From assembly GCA_900557195.1 (NCBI GenBank), contig USRT01000007.1:1-64000 (forward strand): a stretch of 64,000 bases of DNA. The letters run 5' to 3'. Shown here one piece after another: positions 18,292 through 27,652 of this stretch. The notes below the pieces were generated by a model that ran no database searches, was not told the DNA's origin, and saw only the letters and a list, made by a program, of their open reading frames with translations. Made by a program: the position numbers and the translations under genes. Each line of letters starts with the position of its first letter. Within the stretch, counting starts at the first letter, position 1. Source of the stretch: an uncultured Clostridium sp. (GTDB lineage: Bacteria; Bacillota; Clostridia; TANB77; CAG-508).

Positions 18292-18946
18292 ATTTATCAC
18301 TTCTCCTTTTCTTAATTAAAAAGATATAAATTATATTGATAATATGTACTATTTTTACATTTATTATACAACTTAATCTTAAATTAATTATATTTTTATT
18401 ATAAATTGGCTCTATTTTATAATAATATTCTCTTTTTTTATTTTTAAATTTTACATCTTTAACTGTTAATCTCAAAATAAATGATATTAATGTTGAAATA
18501 ATAGGAATAACATATGTTGTAACCATAATATCTTCGATTCCGATTTTTAAATTTAATTTAAATTTTAAAATCTCTGGCTTTATTTCCTTTGATAATACTT
18601 TTACAAAATTTAATATATTAAAGTTCTTATAATCCAGCATTACTTTATCTTTTAATCTTTTTTCTAATCTTTTAGTAACTCTTCCCAAATTAATATTAGA
18701 TATCCTTTTTACAAATTTTGAATTTTGTAGTTTTTTTACCTTTTTTTCATTTACTGTAAACTTCATAATTCTTATTTTTTTAAAAAAATATATCCCTACT
18801 TCAATTTGATAATCACTTATAATATCTTTATTATCTGTATCTATCTCCAAATTTATTATAGATATTCTTATAGATGAATATCTAATTACTAAAAGTATAA
18901 CTAAAAATATTATTAACACACATAAAAAAAATAGCATCATAGACAT
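18245..18946 (-). CDS. DUF2953-like protein
   Basis: This 233-residue protein has an N-terminal membrane segment (residues 4-22) and a Lys-rich body. Its place directly before ytfJ matches the DUF2953 genes that precede ytfJ in many Clostridia. The middle (LNLKIGIEDIMVTTYVIPIIST) fits the DUF2953 pattern of a conserved Gly-Asp near a hydrophobic strand. Its end overlaps the ytfJ start by about 47 bp. Function unknown. Confidence 0.7.
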   Translation of the reverse strand: MSMMLFFLCVLIIFLVILLVIRYSSIRISIINLEIDTDNKDIISDYQIEVGIYFFKKIRIMKFTVNEKKVKKLQNSKFVKRISNINLGRVTKRLEKRLKDKVMLDYKNFNILNFVKVLSKEIKPEILKFKLNLKIGIEDIMVTTYVIPIISTLISFILRLTVKDVKFKNKKREYYYKIEPIYNKNIINLRLSCIINVKIVHIINIIYIFLIKKRRSDKYERASYRRSYGYSHE

Positions 18947-19190
18947 TCCTTCTTTTTAGTTCTATAATACTATTTTTTCCATTTTTTATTAGTTTAATCA
19001 ATAATTATTATATGTTTCACATATTTATTACATATATACCACAAATTCATCTTCTGAATACGTAAAATTTTATTTTTCCTAAACTGTCATACTAGCAAAA
19101 AGGCCTTAGCCACTATTATATTTTAACTTTTCATTATAAGATAAGAAAATCATAGTAATTTAATACTAAATCTTTAGTAAAACACTAATT
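18947..19190. other. Gap where scpB would be expected
   Basis: In many Firmicutes scpB follows scpA directly. Here a 244-bp AT-rich stretch lies between scpA and the DUF2953 gene. I see no scpB reading frame on either strand and no obvious remnant. Confidence 0.5.
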
Positions 19191-19949
19191 CTACGATACG
19201 TTTCTTTTTTGTTTTTCTACAGTTATATCTCCAAATAACTCCACTTGATTAGTTATAACTTTACTTCTTCTAGACATTTCTAACAATCCAGAAAAAGCTG
19301 TTACAACTTCATTTCTATTACATTTATTAACTGAAAACATTCTATTAAATACAAACCTTTTGTTTTTTACTAATTCCTTAAACATTTGCTTTACTTTGCT
19401 TCCAACACTATATGTCTCTGTTATAGCAATTTTTTGAATATTCTTTGCATTTTTGTTAAGTCTTGATTTATTTTTATTTATTACTCTTGAATAGTTTTCA
19501 GGTATCAACTCTTTATTATAATCTCTTTCTAACTTTTGTTTTGGTAATTCTATTTCTTCTGGCTGTTTGCTTATTCTTTTACTGTTTTCTATATAAAATT
19601 CTTTTAATTTCTTTGTTATTTCTTTATACTTCTTGTATTCTATAATTCTTCTTAGAAGTTCTTCTTCAGATAATTCTTCTTTTTCTTCTGTTTCTATTGG
19701 TAGTAAAGTTTTTGATTTTAAATACAGTAAAGTTGATGCCATAATTAAAAATTCACTAGTTATTTCTAGATTTAATACTTCCATTTCATTAATATAGTCT
19801 ATATATTGATCTGTTATTTCACTAATTTTAACATCACATATATTCATTTTATTTTTATCTATTAAATGACATAGTAAATCTAATGGCCCTTCAAAATTTT
19901 CTATTTTTATTGCATATTTATTTGTTTCTAATGTTAATACATTTTGCAT
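19191..19949 (-). CDS. scpA: Segregation and condensation protein A
   Basis: ScpA is the kleisin subunit that bridges SMC heads in chromosome condensation. The 252-residue protein has the N-terminal signature IENFEGPLDLLCHLIDKNKMNI near residues 16-38 (helices that bind the SMC neck), then YIDYINEM and the LLYLKSKTLLP segment. The C-terminal winged-helix region (residues about 190-245) carries FSGLLEMSRRSKV, which binds the SMC cap. Its start ATG overlaps the recX stop as TAATG, so the two are translationally coupled. No scpB follows. Confidence 0.95.
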   Translation of the reverse strand: MQNVLTLETNKYAIKIENFEGPLDLLCHLIDKNKMNICDVKISEITDQYIDYINEMEVLNLEITSEFLIMASTLLYLKSKTLLPIETEEKEELSEEELLRRIIEYKKYKEITKKLKEFYIENSKRISKQPEEIELPKQKLERDYNKELIPENYSRVINKNKSRLNKNAKNIQKIAITETYSVGSKVKQMFKELVKNKRFVFNRMFSVNKCNRNEVVTAFSGLLEMSRRSKVITNQVELFGDITVEKQKRNVS

Positions 19950-20398
19950 TATTCTCCTCCATATAAAGCACTTTTTATACTATCTTCTTTATAGCCTTTA
20001 GTCTTAAGAAAATTCTTTAATTTTTCTTCTTCTACTGCATTAATCTTTTTTTGCACAATCTTTTCTGCATTATTCTTTTCATACTCTTGTAATTCTTCTT
20101 CGTGATTTTCTATATAATTTTCTATCAATTCACTTTTTAATCCTTTAGAATATAATTTATATTTTATTTGTTTTATAGACAAAGTATTTATAGCCATAAA
20201 TTCGTTAACAGCTCTTTTAATATAATCATCATCATTTATATATAAATTTTCTTTTAAATCTTGAATAATATCTTCAAGCAAATTATCTTCTACTATATTC
20301 TTAAATTTCTGTCTAACTTCATATTCAGTTCTTTTTTTAAAAATTATATATTTTAAAATTTTTGTTTTTTGTCTATCAAATTCATCTATTGTATACAA
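19949..20398 (-). CDS. recX: Regulatory protein RecX
   Basis: RecX binds RecA filaments and limits their activity. The 149-residue protein has the tandem three-helix repeats typical of the family, for example RTEYEVRQKF near residue 24, the INDDDYIKRAVNEF segment and LSIKQIKYKLYSKGL near residue 75. It lies 14 bp after recA and overlaps scpA by one base, giving the operon recA-recX-scpA. The sequence is unusually charged but the helical pattern is kept. Confidence 0.85.
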   Translation of the reverse strand: MYTIDEFDRQKTKILKYIIFKKRTEYEVRQKFKNIVEDNLLEDIIQDLKENLYINDDDYIKRAVNEFMAINTLSIKQIKYKLYSKGLKSELIENYIENHEEELQEYEKNNAEKIVQKKINAVEEEKLKNFLKTKGYKEDSIKSALYGGE

Positions 20399-20412
20399 GA
20401 TTAAAACCTCTC

Positions 20413-21471
20413 TTATTCTTCATCTTCATTATCATTTTCATCATTAGATGATTCATCACCTAAACTCTTTTCAAATGCTTGTGAAAAATTATCTCTAATC
20501 TTAGTTTCTACTTCTTTCATTATATCTGGATTCTCGATTAAGAATTTCTTTACATTTTCTCTACCTTGTCCAATTCTAGTTCCATTATAGCTAAACCATG
20601 AACCACTTTTTTCTATAATATCTAAATTAACAGCTAAATCTACTATATTTCCTTCTTTTGATATTCCTTTTCCATACATAATATCAAATTCAGCTTCTCT
20701 AAATGGTGGTGCAACTTTGTTTTTTACAACTTTTACTCTTGCTCTATTTCCTACAACTTCTCCATCTTGTTTTAGATTTTCTATTTTTCTTATATCTAGT
20801 CTAACAGATGCGTAATATTTTAATGCTCTACCACCAGTTGTAGTTTCTGGATTACCAAACATAATTCCGACTTTTTCTCTTAATTGATTTATAAACACTA
20901 TAACACATTTTGATTTATTTATTGCACCAGCTAATTTTCTTAAAGCTTGTGACATTAATCTTGCTTGCAAACCAATATGTGAATCTCCCATATCTCCATC
21001 TATTTCTGCTTTTGGTACTAATGCTGCAACAGAGTCTACAACAATAATATCTAAAGCACCGCTTCTTACTAAAGCTTCTGCTATTTCTAATGCTTGCTCC
21101 CCAGTATCTGGTTGTGCGACTATTAGATTATCTATATCTACACCTAAATGTTTAGCATAAACAGGATCTAATGCATGTTCAGCATCTATGAAAGCTGCTT
21201 CTCCTCCCATTTTTTGTGCCTCTGCTATCATATGTAATGTTAATGTTGTTTTTCCTGAAGACTCTGGACCATACACTTCTATAATTCTTCCTCTAGGTAT
21301 ACCTCCTATTCCTAATGCTACATCTAAGCTTAACGCACCTGTTGGTATTGCTTCAACACTCATAGCTGTATAATCCCCTAATTTCATAACAGAACCTTTG
21401 CCAAATTGCTTTTCTATTTGACCTAAAGCTGCCTCTAATGCTTTTCTTTTTTCAATATTTTCTGCACTCAT
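20413..21471 (-). CDS. recA: Recombinase RecA
   Basis: RecA forms filaments on single-stranded DNA, drives strand exchange and triggers LexA cleavage. The start at 21471 is preceded by GGAGG with 6-nt spacing; an upstream in-frame codon is unlikely to be used. Visible motifs are the Walker A GPESSGKTT, LDIIVVDSVAALVPKAEIDGD with Walker B, the L1 region, and FINQLREKVGIMFGNPETTTGG with L2. The acidic C-terminal tail (SSNDENDNEDEE) is present. At 352 residues the length is normal. Confidence 0.98.
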   Translation of the reverse strand: MSAENIEKRKALEAALGQIEKQFGKGSVMKLGDYTAMSVEAIPTGALSLDVALGIGGIPRGRIIEVYGPESSGKTTLTLHMIAEAQKMGGEAAFIDAEHALDPVYAKHLGVDIDNLIVAQPDTGEQALEIAEALVRSGALDIIVVDSVAALVPKAEIDGDMGDSHIGLQARLMSQALRKLAGAINKSKCVIVFINQLREKVGIMFGNPETTTGGRALKYYASVRLDIRKIENLKQDGEVVGNRARVKVVKNKVAPPFREAEFDIMYGKGISKEGNIVDLAVNLDIIEKSGSWFSYNGTRIGQGRENVKKFLIENPDIMKEVETKIRDNFSQAFEKSLGDESSNDENDNEDEE

Positions 21472-21613
21472 AATATTCCTCCAATTCATTTTAAACATCT
21501 GTTTGTATTGCTATTATATACTATTAATTTATTTTGTCAATACCTAATTTAATATTTTCTATTTTAAATTAAACTTTCGTTATTATTTACATTTTATTAA
21601 AAAGCACCTACTA

Positions 21614-21776
21614 GCCTAACTAATTGTTTGATATATATTTTTTTAAACCAATCACCAATGGTACTAAAGTTTAACTTGTATCTCTATATACTGCGTGGTA
21701 TAAAACTAATTCCTACTACTTGTTTGCCACGCTTCAAGATTGGTTTAAAAAATATATATCAAACAATCAGTTACGC
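21614..21776. repeat. Long inverted-repeat element
   Basis: Two arms of about 39 bp face each other (21614-21653 and 21738-21776). Their inner 30 bp are identical except for one extra T. The 84-bp centre holds a second, shorter stem, GCGTGG with CCACGC. It fills most of the gap upstream of recA. It could be a miniature transposon-like element, a structured RNA or a strong cruciform. I recognise no family. Confidence 0.6.
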
Positions 21777-21824
21777 AGTAACATTTGCTTCAAATTAATT
21801 AAAAGTCTATCATCTATAGAATTT

Positions 21825-23411
21825 CTATTGCTTGCACCATGTTTCAAAATTATAAAACAGAGAATAATTATTAGGATTAAACTCACCTAACACCTTCTGA
21901 TTTAATATAAGTGCATTTTTATTACGATACAAAGTAATATATGGCATATCATCTTGCATAATCTCAAATAACCTATTATACTTCTCGCATATTAATTTAT
22001 CATCATTAATTTTTTTAACATCATTAATAATATCTTTCACTTCAGTATTATTATACTTCGCCAAGTTATTTTCTCCGTAGAAATATTGTAAATCACTACT
22101 AAATCCATTATTTATTCCTGTAAGGATTATATCATAATCTTTATTTTGTAAATACTGCATGTATTGTGTATCACTAACTTTTTTTATAGTTATTTCTATG
22201 CCAATTTGATTTAGTTGCTCCTTTATTAATTCTGCCACTTGCAATCTTTTTTCGTTATTAGATTGAACAACTAAATTTAAAGATAAATTTTTTGTAATTC
22301 CATAACTATTCTTCTTTTGCCATTTGTTATTTTTATATATCCAACCAGCTTCTGATAGCATATTTTTAGATTGCTCATTATTATACCCTGAGCTTACATT
22401 TTCTTTTTTATAAAGATATGATCCATAATCAAGTATGCTTCCTGATATGTAGTATTTATTATTATAAACTTCCTGAATAATGTTAGATTTATCTATTGCA
22501 AAAGCAATTGCTTTTCTTACTTCTTTCTGACTTAAAATTTCGTTTTCACAATTTAAACTTAAAAAATCTAATTCTCTTCCTTTATATTCTTTTACTTTAT
22601 ATCCTAAAGTTCCAATATATTCTTGATAATTTATATTAGATGTATGAATTATATCTACATTTCCAATTTTAAAACTATTATACAATTCTCCCATATCTGA
22701 AAAAAGTAAAATATTTATTTTTTCAATCTTAGAATCATTTTCTTTTTCCCTCCAGTTATTATTCTTTTCTAAAACAATTTTTCCTGTATCTAAGCTACTA
22801 ATCTTATACATTCCAGTTCCATTTGGAATTCCATTATTTTTAGATAAATCTCCATTTGTATAATTACTTTTTTGTAGTATTGGAAAAACTAAATTATCTT
22901 CAAAATAATCATTTTCTTTATTTAAATCAATTCTAATAGTTGAATTATCTATTAATTGAACTTCACTTACTTCACTTACATTATTTGAATATACATAGTT
23001 ACCCTCCTTTAGTTTATTTATAGTAAATTCTACATCTTCTACTTTTAAATTTGTTCCATCTGACCATTTTATATCATTATTTATCTTTATTAAATATGAA
23101 CTTGAATTTATCTTTGCACATTCTTTTGCAAGACATAATTCTTTTTTATACTCTTCATCTAAACTAATTAATGGTTCAAATATCAATTTACTTATATTTA
23201 TTATTTCTTTATTATTAGTTATAATTGGATTTATATTATCATAATTCGAAATTCCAATTGTTATTTCTTTTAAATACTCAATTTCTTGCATAGTTTCTTG
23301 TACTTTATTTTCATCTCTATTTTCTACATTATTATAAATAAAATAAATAGCAGAACAGATTAAAGATATAACTATTATAATAAAAATATATTTAACCAAA
23401 TTTACTTTCAT
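21825..23411 (-). CDS. Extracellular peptide-binding protein (OppA/SBP family 5)
   Basis: This 528-residue protein resembles the substrate-binding subunits of oligopeptide/dipeptide ABC importers. Its N-terminus is a hydrophobic segment (residues 7-27) without a lipobox Cys, so it is probably a membrane-anchored rather than a lipidated protein. Family landmarks include the WSDGTNLKVEDVEFTI block near residue 120, the PNGTGMYKI block near residue 205 and VRKAIAFAIDKSNII near residue 300. No permease or ATPase gene is next to it, so its transporter must be encoded elsewhere. Confidence 0.85.
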   Translation of the reverse strand: MKVNLVKYIFIIIVISLICSAIYFIYNNVENRDENKVQETMQEIEYLKEITIGISNYDNINPIITNNKEIINISKLIFEPLISLDEEYKKELCLAKECAKINSSSYLIKINNDIKWSDGTNLKVEDVEFTINKLKEGNYVYSNNVSEVSEVQLIDNSTIRIDLNKENDYFEDNLVFPILQKSNYTNGDLSKNNGIPNGTGMYKISSLDTGKIVLEKNNNWREKENDSKIEKINILLFSDMGELYNSFKIGNVDIIHTSNINYQEYIGTLGYKVKEYKGRELDFLSLNCENEILSQKEVRKAIAFAIDKSNIIQEVYNNKYYISGSILDYGSYLYKKENVSSGYNNEQSKNMLSEAGWIYKNNKWQKKNSYGITKNLSLNLVVQSNNEKRLQVAELIKEQLNQIGIEITIKKVSDTQYMQYLQNKDYDIILTGINNGFSSDLQYFYGENNLAKYNNTEVKDIINDVKKINDDKLICEKYNRLFEIMQDDMPYITLYRNKNALILNQKVLGEFNPNNYSLFYNFETWCKQ

Positions 23412-23557
23412 ATGTACTATTCTTAGTTAGTTATTTTAGTATTTTGACTAACTCTCCTTGTATAAATATTTAGGTTTTTCTAAGGTGACCCATAAACCTT
23501 TTTTAGCTATCATATATTAAAAGCTCTTATTTTTCAATAGTTTTTAATCAAAAAGAG

Positions 23558-23579
23558 AACATGAAAAATCTCATGTCCC
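23558..23579 (-). terminator. Terminator after spoVS
   Basis: A short stem (GAACATGA with TCATGTCC) is followed on the minus strand by a run containing TTTTT. Confidence 0.6.
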
Positions 23580-23605
23580 CCGAATCTATTTTATTTATTA
23601 ATTTA

Positions 23606-23869
23606 TTATTTTCTAGCTTCTACGATAAGCATCATACCAGTTCTTTCTTCTCCTTCTACTTGCACTTCTGCAAATGCTGGTATACATACTAAATCAACTC
23701 CAGATGGTGCAACAAATCCTCTAGCTATTGCTACAGCTTTAACAGCTTGATTTAATGCTCCTGCTCCAATTGCTTGCATTCTTGCTTGGTTTGATTCCTT
23801 TACTAATCCAGCTATTGCTCCTGCTACTGAATTTGGATTTGATTTTGATGAGATTTTTAAAACTTCCAT
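23606..23869 (-). CDS. spoVS: Stage V sporulation protein S
   Basis: SpoVS is a small Alba-like protein needed for late sporulation in Bacillus. The 87-residue product is the usual length. It has the characteristic VLKISSKSNPNSVAGAIA start, the AIGAGALNQAVKAVAIARG core and the EGEERTGMMLIVEARK end. The ATG follows AGGAGGC. It lies downstream of ymdB, as in Bacillus and many Clostridia, and has its own terminator. Confidence 0.97.
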   Translation of the reverse strand: MEVLKISSKSNPNSVAGAIAGLVKESNQARMQAIGAGALNQAVKAVAIARGFVAPSGVDLVCIPAFAEVQVEGEERTGMMLIVEARK

Positions 23870-24002
23870 TTTTTGCCTCCTATAATTTTATTTTTGTTTT
23901 ACTTTTCACAAGTATATTTATACTACATTTATTAGAAAATGTCTAGTAGTTTTTTGGAAATAAAAGGAAAAACGTATCGCATTATTTTCTATTTTTCGGC
24001 AT

Positions 24003-24777
24003 TTATTTTTCATTTACTCTAAGTATATTTTCTACTTGACAAGTTTCGTCATTTATTTCAAAAATACATCCATTAAATAAACAATTTCCTTCAGCTAATT
24101 TATATCTTTCTGGTAATGATGTTACAAATCTTTTTATAGAAGCATCCACATCCATACCAATAACAGATTTGCTTGGACCTGTCATTCCAATATCTGTTAT
24201 ATATGCAGTACCTTTTTCAAGGATTTTTTCATCTGCTGTTTGTACATGTGTGTGCGTTCCATATAAAATTGTTACTTTACCATCTAAAAAATATCCCATT
24301 GCTATCTTTTCCGCTGTAGCTTCTGCATGGAAATCTACAATTATAATATCTGTATTATCTTTTAATTTTTCTACTAAATCCTTTACTACTAAAAATGGAT
24401 TTTCTGATAATACATTCATATCTGTTCTTCCAATTAAATTAATTACTGCAATTTTCTTACCATTGCAATTATATATTCCATATCCTTTACCGAACTACGC
24501 CTTTTGAATAGTTAGCTGGTCTAATTATTCTTGGATGATCTATAAAACTAAATATATCTTTTTTTCCCCATGTATGATTTCCCATTGTAATTACATCAAC
24601 TTTCAAATTAAGCATACATTCAAAAATTTTAGTTGTTATTCCCATTCCTCCTGCTGAATTCTCGCCATTAACGATGCAAAAATCTATATTATGTTCTTGT
24701 TTTATTTTTGGCAACATTTCCTTTAGTTTTTTTACACCGTTTTCGCCTACTATGTCTCCAACTGCTAATATTTTCAA
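24003..24777 (-). CDS. ymdB: YmdB-type metallophosphoesterase (one CGG +1 shift)
   Basis: YmdB proteins are dinuclear-metal phosphodiesterases that act on cyclic nucleotides and affect biofilm and spore decisions in Bacillus. The rebuilt protein is 257 residues, normal for the family. Motifs are VGDIVGENG at the N-terminus, NGENSAGG, GNHTWG, DFHAEATAEK and the late GTHTHVQTADE. The two frames meet at an in-frame CGGT at 24489-24492. Skipping C24492 gives Gly96 in GVVGKGYGIY, between the metal-binding NHTWG and DFHAE motifs. It precedes spoVS. Confidence 0.9.
24489..24492 (-). other. CGG +1 shift site, ymdB
   Basis: The context is GTT-C-GGT on the minus strand. The skipped C is at 24492. The two halves each carry metal-binding motifs, so both are needed. 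Confidence 0.8.
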
Positions 24778-24900
24778 GTTTCATCTTCCTTTCCAAATAA
24801 CTTACATGTACATCATACTATATGAAATATAGAAAATCAAGGAAAAACATTTTTTATATTCAACTTTTGTACATTATTACTACTACTTATCAAAAATATA

Positions 24901-25899
24901 TTAATTCGATATTATCATATTAATTTCATCAACTGCTTCTATCTTACAAAATCCTCCTATAGGAAATGTAAAAATTGGTGTTGTGTGTCCAAAATTCGCA
25001 TTAGCCACTATTGGAATATTTGATAATTCTTTTTTATTTTTTATAATTCTAGACCATTTATTTTCATTCATTTTTGATACATTCTCTGCTCTCCCTAAAA
25101 TAATTGCCTTTATATTTTTTCCTTTCGCACAATGTAATAATGATTGCAAATCTCTATCAAATTCTCTAATAAACTCTTCTCCTACTAATCCATCATCTTC
25201 TAAAAATAGAACGGTATCTTCTAAATTTGGCATAAATTCTGTACCTTGTAATAAATTTAAAGTACATAAATTACCACCTATTATTCTTCCTTCTGCTTTT
25301 CCTTTATTTATTATAAACATTCCATCATTATCTATAAAACATCTATTTTCTTGGTCTTTATACCACGAATCATTACTCCATTTATCTGAGCTCTCTATCT
25401 TAACGTTTTTATCTTCTAGTAATATTTCTTTAAAATATTTTAATGAATACTCAAATCCTTTTAACATTCCAAAACTTGAAAAATGCACTCCAGAATATGT
25501 AACTAATCCTGTTTTAGCATATATACTATTACTTAATGCTGTTATATCTGAAAAACCACAAAATATCTTAGGATTATTTTTTATTAATTCATAATCTATA
25601 TAATCTAATAGCTGATTTGAATTGTATCCCCCTATCACAGTTAAAATAGCTTTTACATTTTTATCTTTAAATGCTTCATGTAGATCTTCTAATCGTTCTT
25701 CTATCGTAGCACACATATAATCTTTATCTGTATAATTTCTTACATTTTTTCCAAAAGTAACCTTGAACCCCTCACTTTCTAATCTCTTTTTTGAGATTTC
25801 TATAACATCTTCATTTAATATACTCATACTTCTAGATGGTGCAATTACTCTTATTTCATCACCTAATTTTAGTCTATTTGGCACAATTTTGCTTTTCAT
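24901..25899 (-). CDS. LD-carboxypeptidase, peptidase family S66
   Basis: This 332-residue serine peptidase belongs to the LD-carboxypeptidase/MccF family, which cleaves tetrapeptides in peptidoglycan recycling or hydrolyses peptidyl adenylates. The N-terminus has the family start with GDEIRVIAPSRS. The nucleophile Ser is in FCGFSDITALSN near residue 118. The Glu and His of the triad are expected in LEDDGLVGEEF near residue 235 and NFGHTTPIFTFPIG near residue 305. There is no signal peptide, so it acts inside the cell. It is a single gene. Confidence 0.88.
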   Translation of the reverse strand: MKSKIVPNRLKLGDEIRVIAPSRSMSILNEDVIEISKKRLESEGFKVTFGKNVRNYTDKDYMCATIEERLEDLHEAFKDKNVKAILTVIGGYNSNQLLDYIDYELIKNNPKIFCGFSDITALSNSIYAKTGLVTYSGVHFSSFGMLKGFEYSLKYFKEILLEDKNVKIESSDKWSNDSWYKDQENRCFIDNDGMFIINKGKAEGRIIGGNLCTLNLLQGTEFMPNLEDTVLFLEDDGLVGEEFIREFDRDLQSLLHCAKGKNIKAIILGRAENVSKMNENKWSRIIKNKKELSNIPIVANANFGHTTPIFTFPIGGFCKIEAVDEINMIISN

Positions 25900-26333
25900 T
25901 TTACTATCTCCCCTTTATAAAAAATAAAAAAACTGCAAAAGAATCTACAAATTTATTATTATAATAAAATAATAAATAATTTAAGACTCCTCCGCAGGTT
26001 TATACTTTCCTGTTTCTGTGTAAGTACTATATTGCACTTCTATACCGCTCGAATTACTTCTAGGTATACTCTTAATTGTTTATTAAAATAACATATTCTT
26101 TTTTTAATGTCAACAATTTCTTTGGCATTTAACTAAAAAATTTGTTTACTGTCACCATCCATATTTTACCTAAAAATACATACTAGCATAACAATACATC
26201 TTTACTTAAAATATTATAAATCAATCTATTTATGTTATATGAATCAGATATATCATTTTTCCTATTTGATTTAAAAAATACACCTAAGATATCAAATTCT
26301 TTATTTGACATCTTTTGGTGCATTTTAAAAATT
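25900..26333 (-). promoter_or_regulatory. Candidate leader or small RNA with promoter
   Basis: On the minus strand TTGACA (26108-26113) and TATTTT are separated by 17 bp. Downstream comes a conserved-looking, more GC-rich stretch (25985-26075) with pairing arms TATACC and GGTATA. A short stop-flanked reading frame without a start overlaps it. It lies ahead of the S66 peptidase gene and could be its 5' leader, a small RNA or a gene remnant. I recognise no riboswitch class. Confidence 0.3.
26273..26325 (-). terminator. Terminator after the 35-residue membrane protein
   Basis: An imperfect stem (AAATACACC-AAGAT-ATCAAA with its complement, ending GGTGCATTT) is followed on the minus strand by TATTTTTT. 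It begins just after the stop of the small reading frame at 26334. Confidence 0.6.
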
Positions 26334-26441
26334 TCAACCAAAAATTTTTTTAACTAACATTGATGCAATTCCCACACCTATGATAGTACATCCTAAAAGA
26401 ATACTAACTACAGCCAGTATAGTTTTTACAATTCTTTTCAC
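26334..26441 (-). CDS. 35-residue membrane protein
   Basis: A short reading frame starts with GTG at 26441, about 10 nt after an AAGAAGG site. It encodes MKRIVKTILAVVSILLGCTI and continues for 15 residues to KKIFG. This is one positively charged N-terminus, one hydrophobic helix and a basic end, typical of small membrane peptides. A terminator follows directly. It shares no motif I can name. It could be a real small protein; confirmation would come from conservation. Confidence 0.45.
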   Translation of the reverse strand: MKRIVKTILAVVSILLGCTIIGVGIASMLVKKIFG

Positions 26442-26679
26442 TGTTTTAAACCTTCTTTCTAAAATTAGTACATTTATTATATTATTCTAAGCTAACACAA
26501 ATTTCAATGATTTTTCTTATTTTTTATAAATAGTTATATTTTCCAATAAAAATATAACTAAAATTAATAAATTTCAAAATACAAGTTACCATTTTATTCT
26601 TTAAAGAATAAAATATGTATATCTATCAAACTTTTAGTAGATACTATATTTATGTAATAGAAAGGAGTTTTTTCTACTT

Positions 26680-27564
26680 ATGAAATCTTTTTGTATAAAA
26701 ACAAATAACAATAAAATAATAGAATATCTACTAAAAAATATATCAGACTTAAATATAGAAGATGTCTACTATAGTTCTAATAAGTTCAAATTATATAATA
26801 ACGTAATTATACATTATTTAGGAAAAGATCTTTCTTTATTTTATAATAAACTATCTGATATTATTACTGATTGTATTATCAATTTCTATGAGGAGAAATT
26901 AGTTAATCATATTTTAAATTATAATTATTTCTATTTTGACTTTTATGAAAAAAATGAAATAGTTAAAGAATGTATTAATCTATTAGATATTAAAGAAACA
27001 AGCAATTTCACTTATAGAAAGGAATGTATTTTCGCTAATGTATCCCAATATCTAACAGAAAATAATTCCATGATACTTTCTGGATTTGTTAATTTCAGAT
27101 TACAAAATTATATTGAATCTATAGATTCTGCAGTAGATATTGCTGTTAATAAATTCATATTAGAAAAAGAATATAAGGAATTTATAGAACTTTTAAAATT
27201 ATATATAAAATCTAAAGAGCCAAATATAAATTCTATTCATTTAATTTATATGAATGAAGATTCTATTTTATTAGATGAAAATAAAAATATTCTTGCAATT
27301 TCACAAGATGTATTTAATGCAAAATATCTATCAGATATATCATTTTCATCTAACGATTATATATTAAATACTTTATTAGATTTAATTCCAAAAGAACTAA
27401 ATATACATTTAATTCAAGGTGATGATGAATTTATAAAAACTTTGAAATTGATATTTGAAAACAGAATACACATTTGCAATGATTGTGATATTTGTAAGAC
27501 ATATAGATTAATAAATAAAGAATTATCTTCTGGGAACAAAATAAAAAATATTTACTTCAAATAA
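26680..27564 (+). CDS. ytxC: Sporulation protein YtxC family
   Basis: The 294-residue protein resembles YtxC, a family found only in spore formers and annotated as a sporulation protein of unknown role. Support comes from the overall length, the aromatic-rich middle, the segment FRLQNYIESIDSAVDIAVNKFILEKEYKEF (residues about 145-175, conserved in the family) and the C-terminal Cys pair in CNDCDICKTYR. The ATG at 26680 follows AAAGGAG. It is monocistronic with a terminator at 27621-27644. Confidence 0.75.
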   Translation: MKSFCIKTNNNKIIEYLLKNISDLNIEDVYYSSNKFKLYNNVIIHYLGKDLSLFYNKLSDIITDCIINFYEEKLVNHILNYNYFYFDFYEKNEIVKECINLLDIKETSNFTYRKECIFANVSQYLTENNSMILSGFVNFRLQNYIESIDSAVDIAVNKFILEKEYKEFIELLKLYIKSKEPNINSIHLIYMNEDSILLDENKNILAISQDVFNAKYLSDISFSSNDYILNTLLDLIPKELNIHLIQGDDEFIKTLKLIFENRIHICNDCDICKTYRLINKELSSGNKIKNIYFK

Positions 27565-27620
27565 AATATGTGGTATATTTTTAATCTTCAAGATTACATT
27601 ATGGAAAATAAAAAAATTAT

Positions 27621-27644
27621 AGAGGGCTAAATGTGAAGCCCTCT
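27621..27644. terminator. Bidirectional terminator between ytxC and the amylase gene
   Basis: The stem is AGAGGGCT with AGCCCTCT and an 8-nt loop, flanked by A-rich and T-rich stretches. It sits between convergent genes. Confidence 0.75.
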
Positions 27645-27652
27645 TAATTTAT

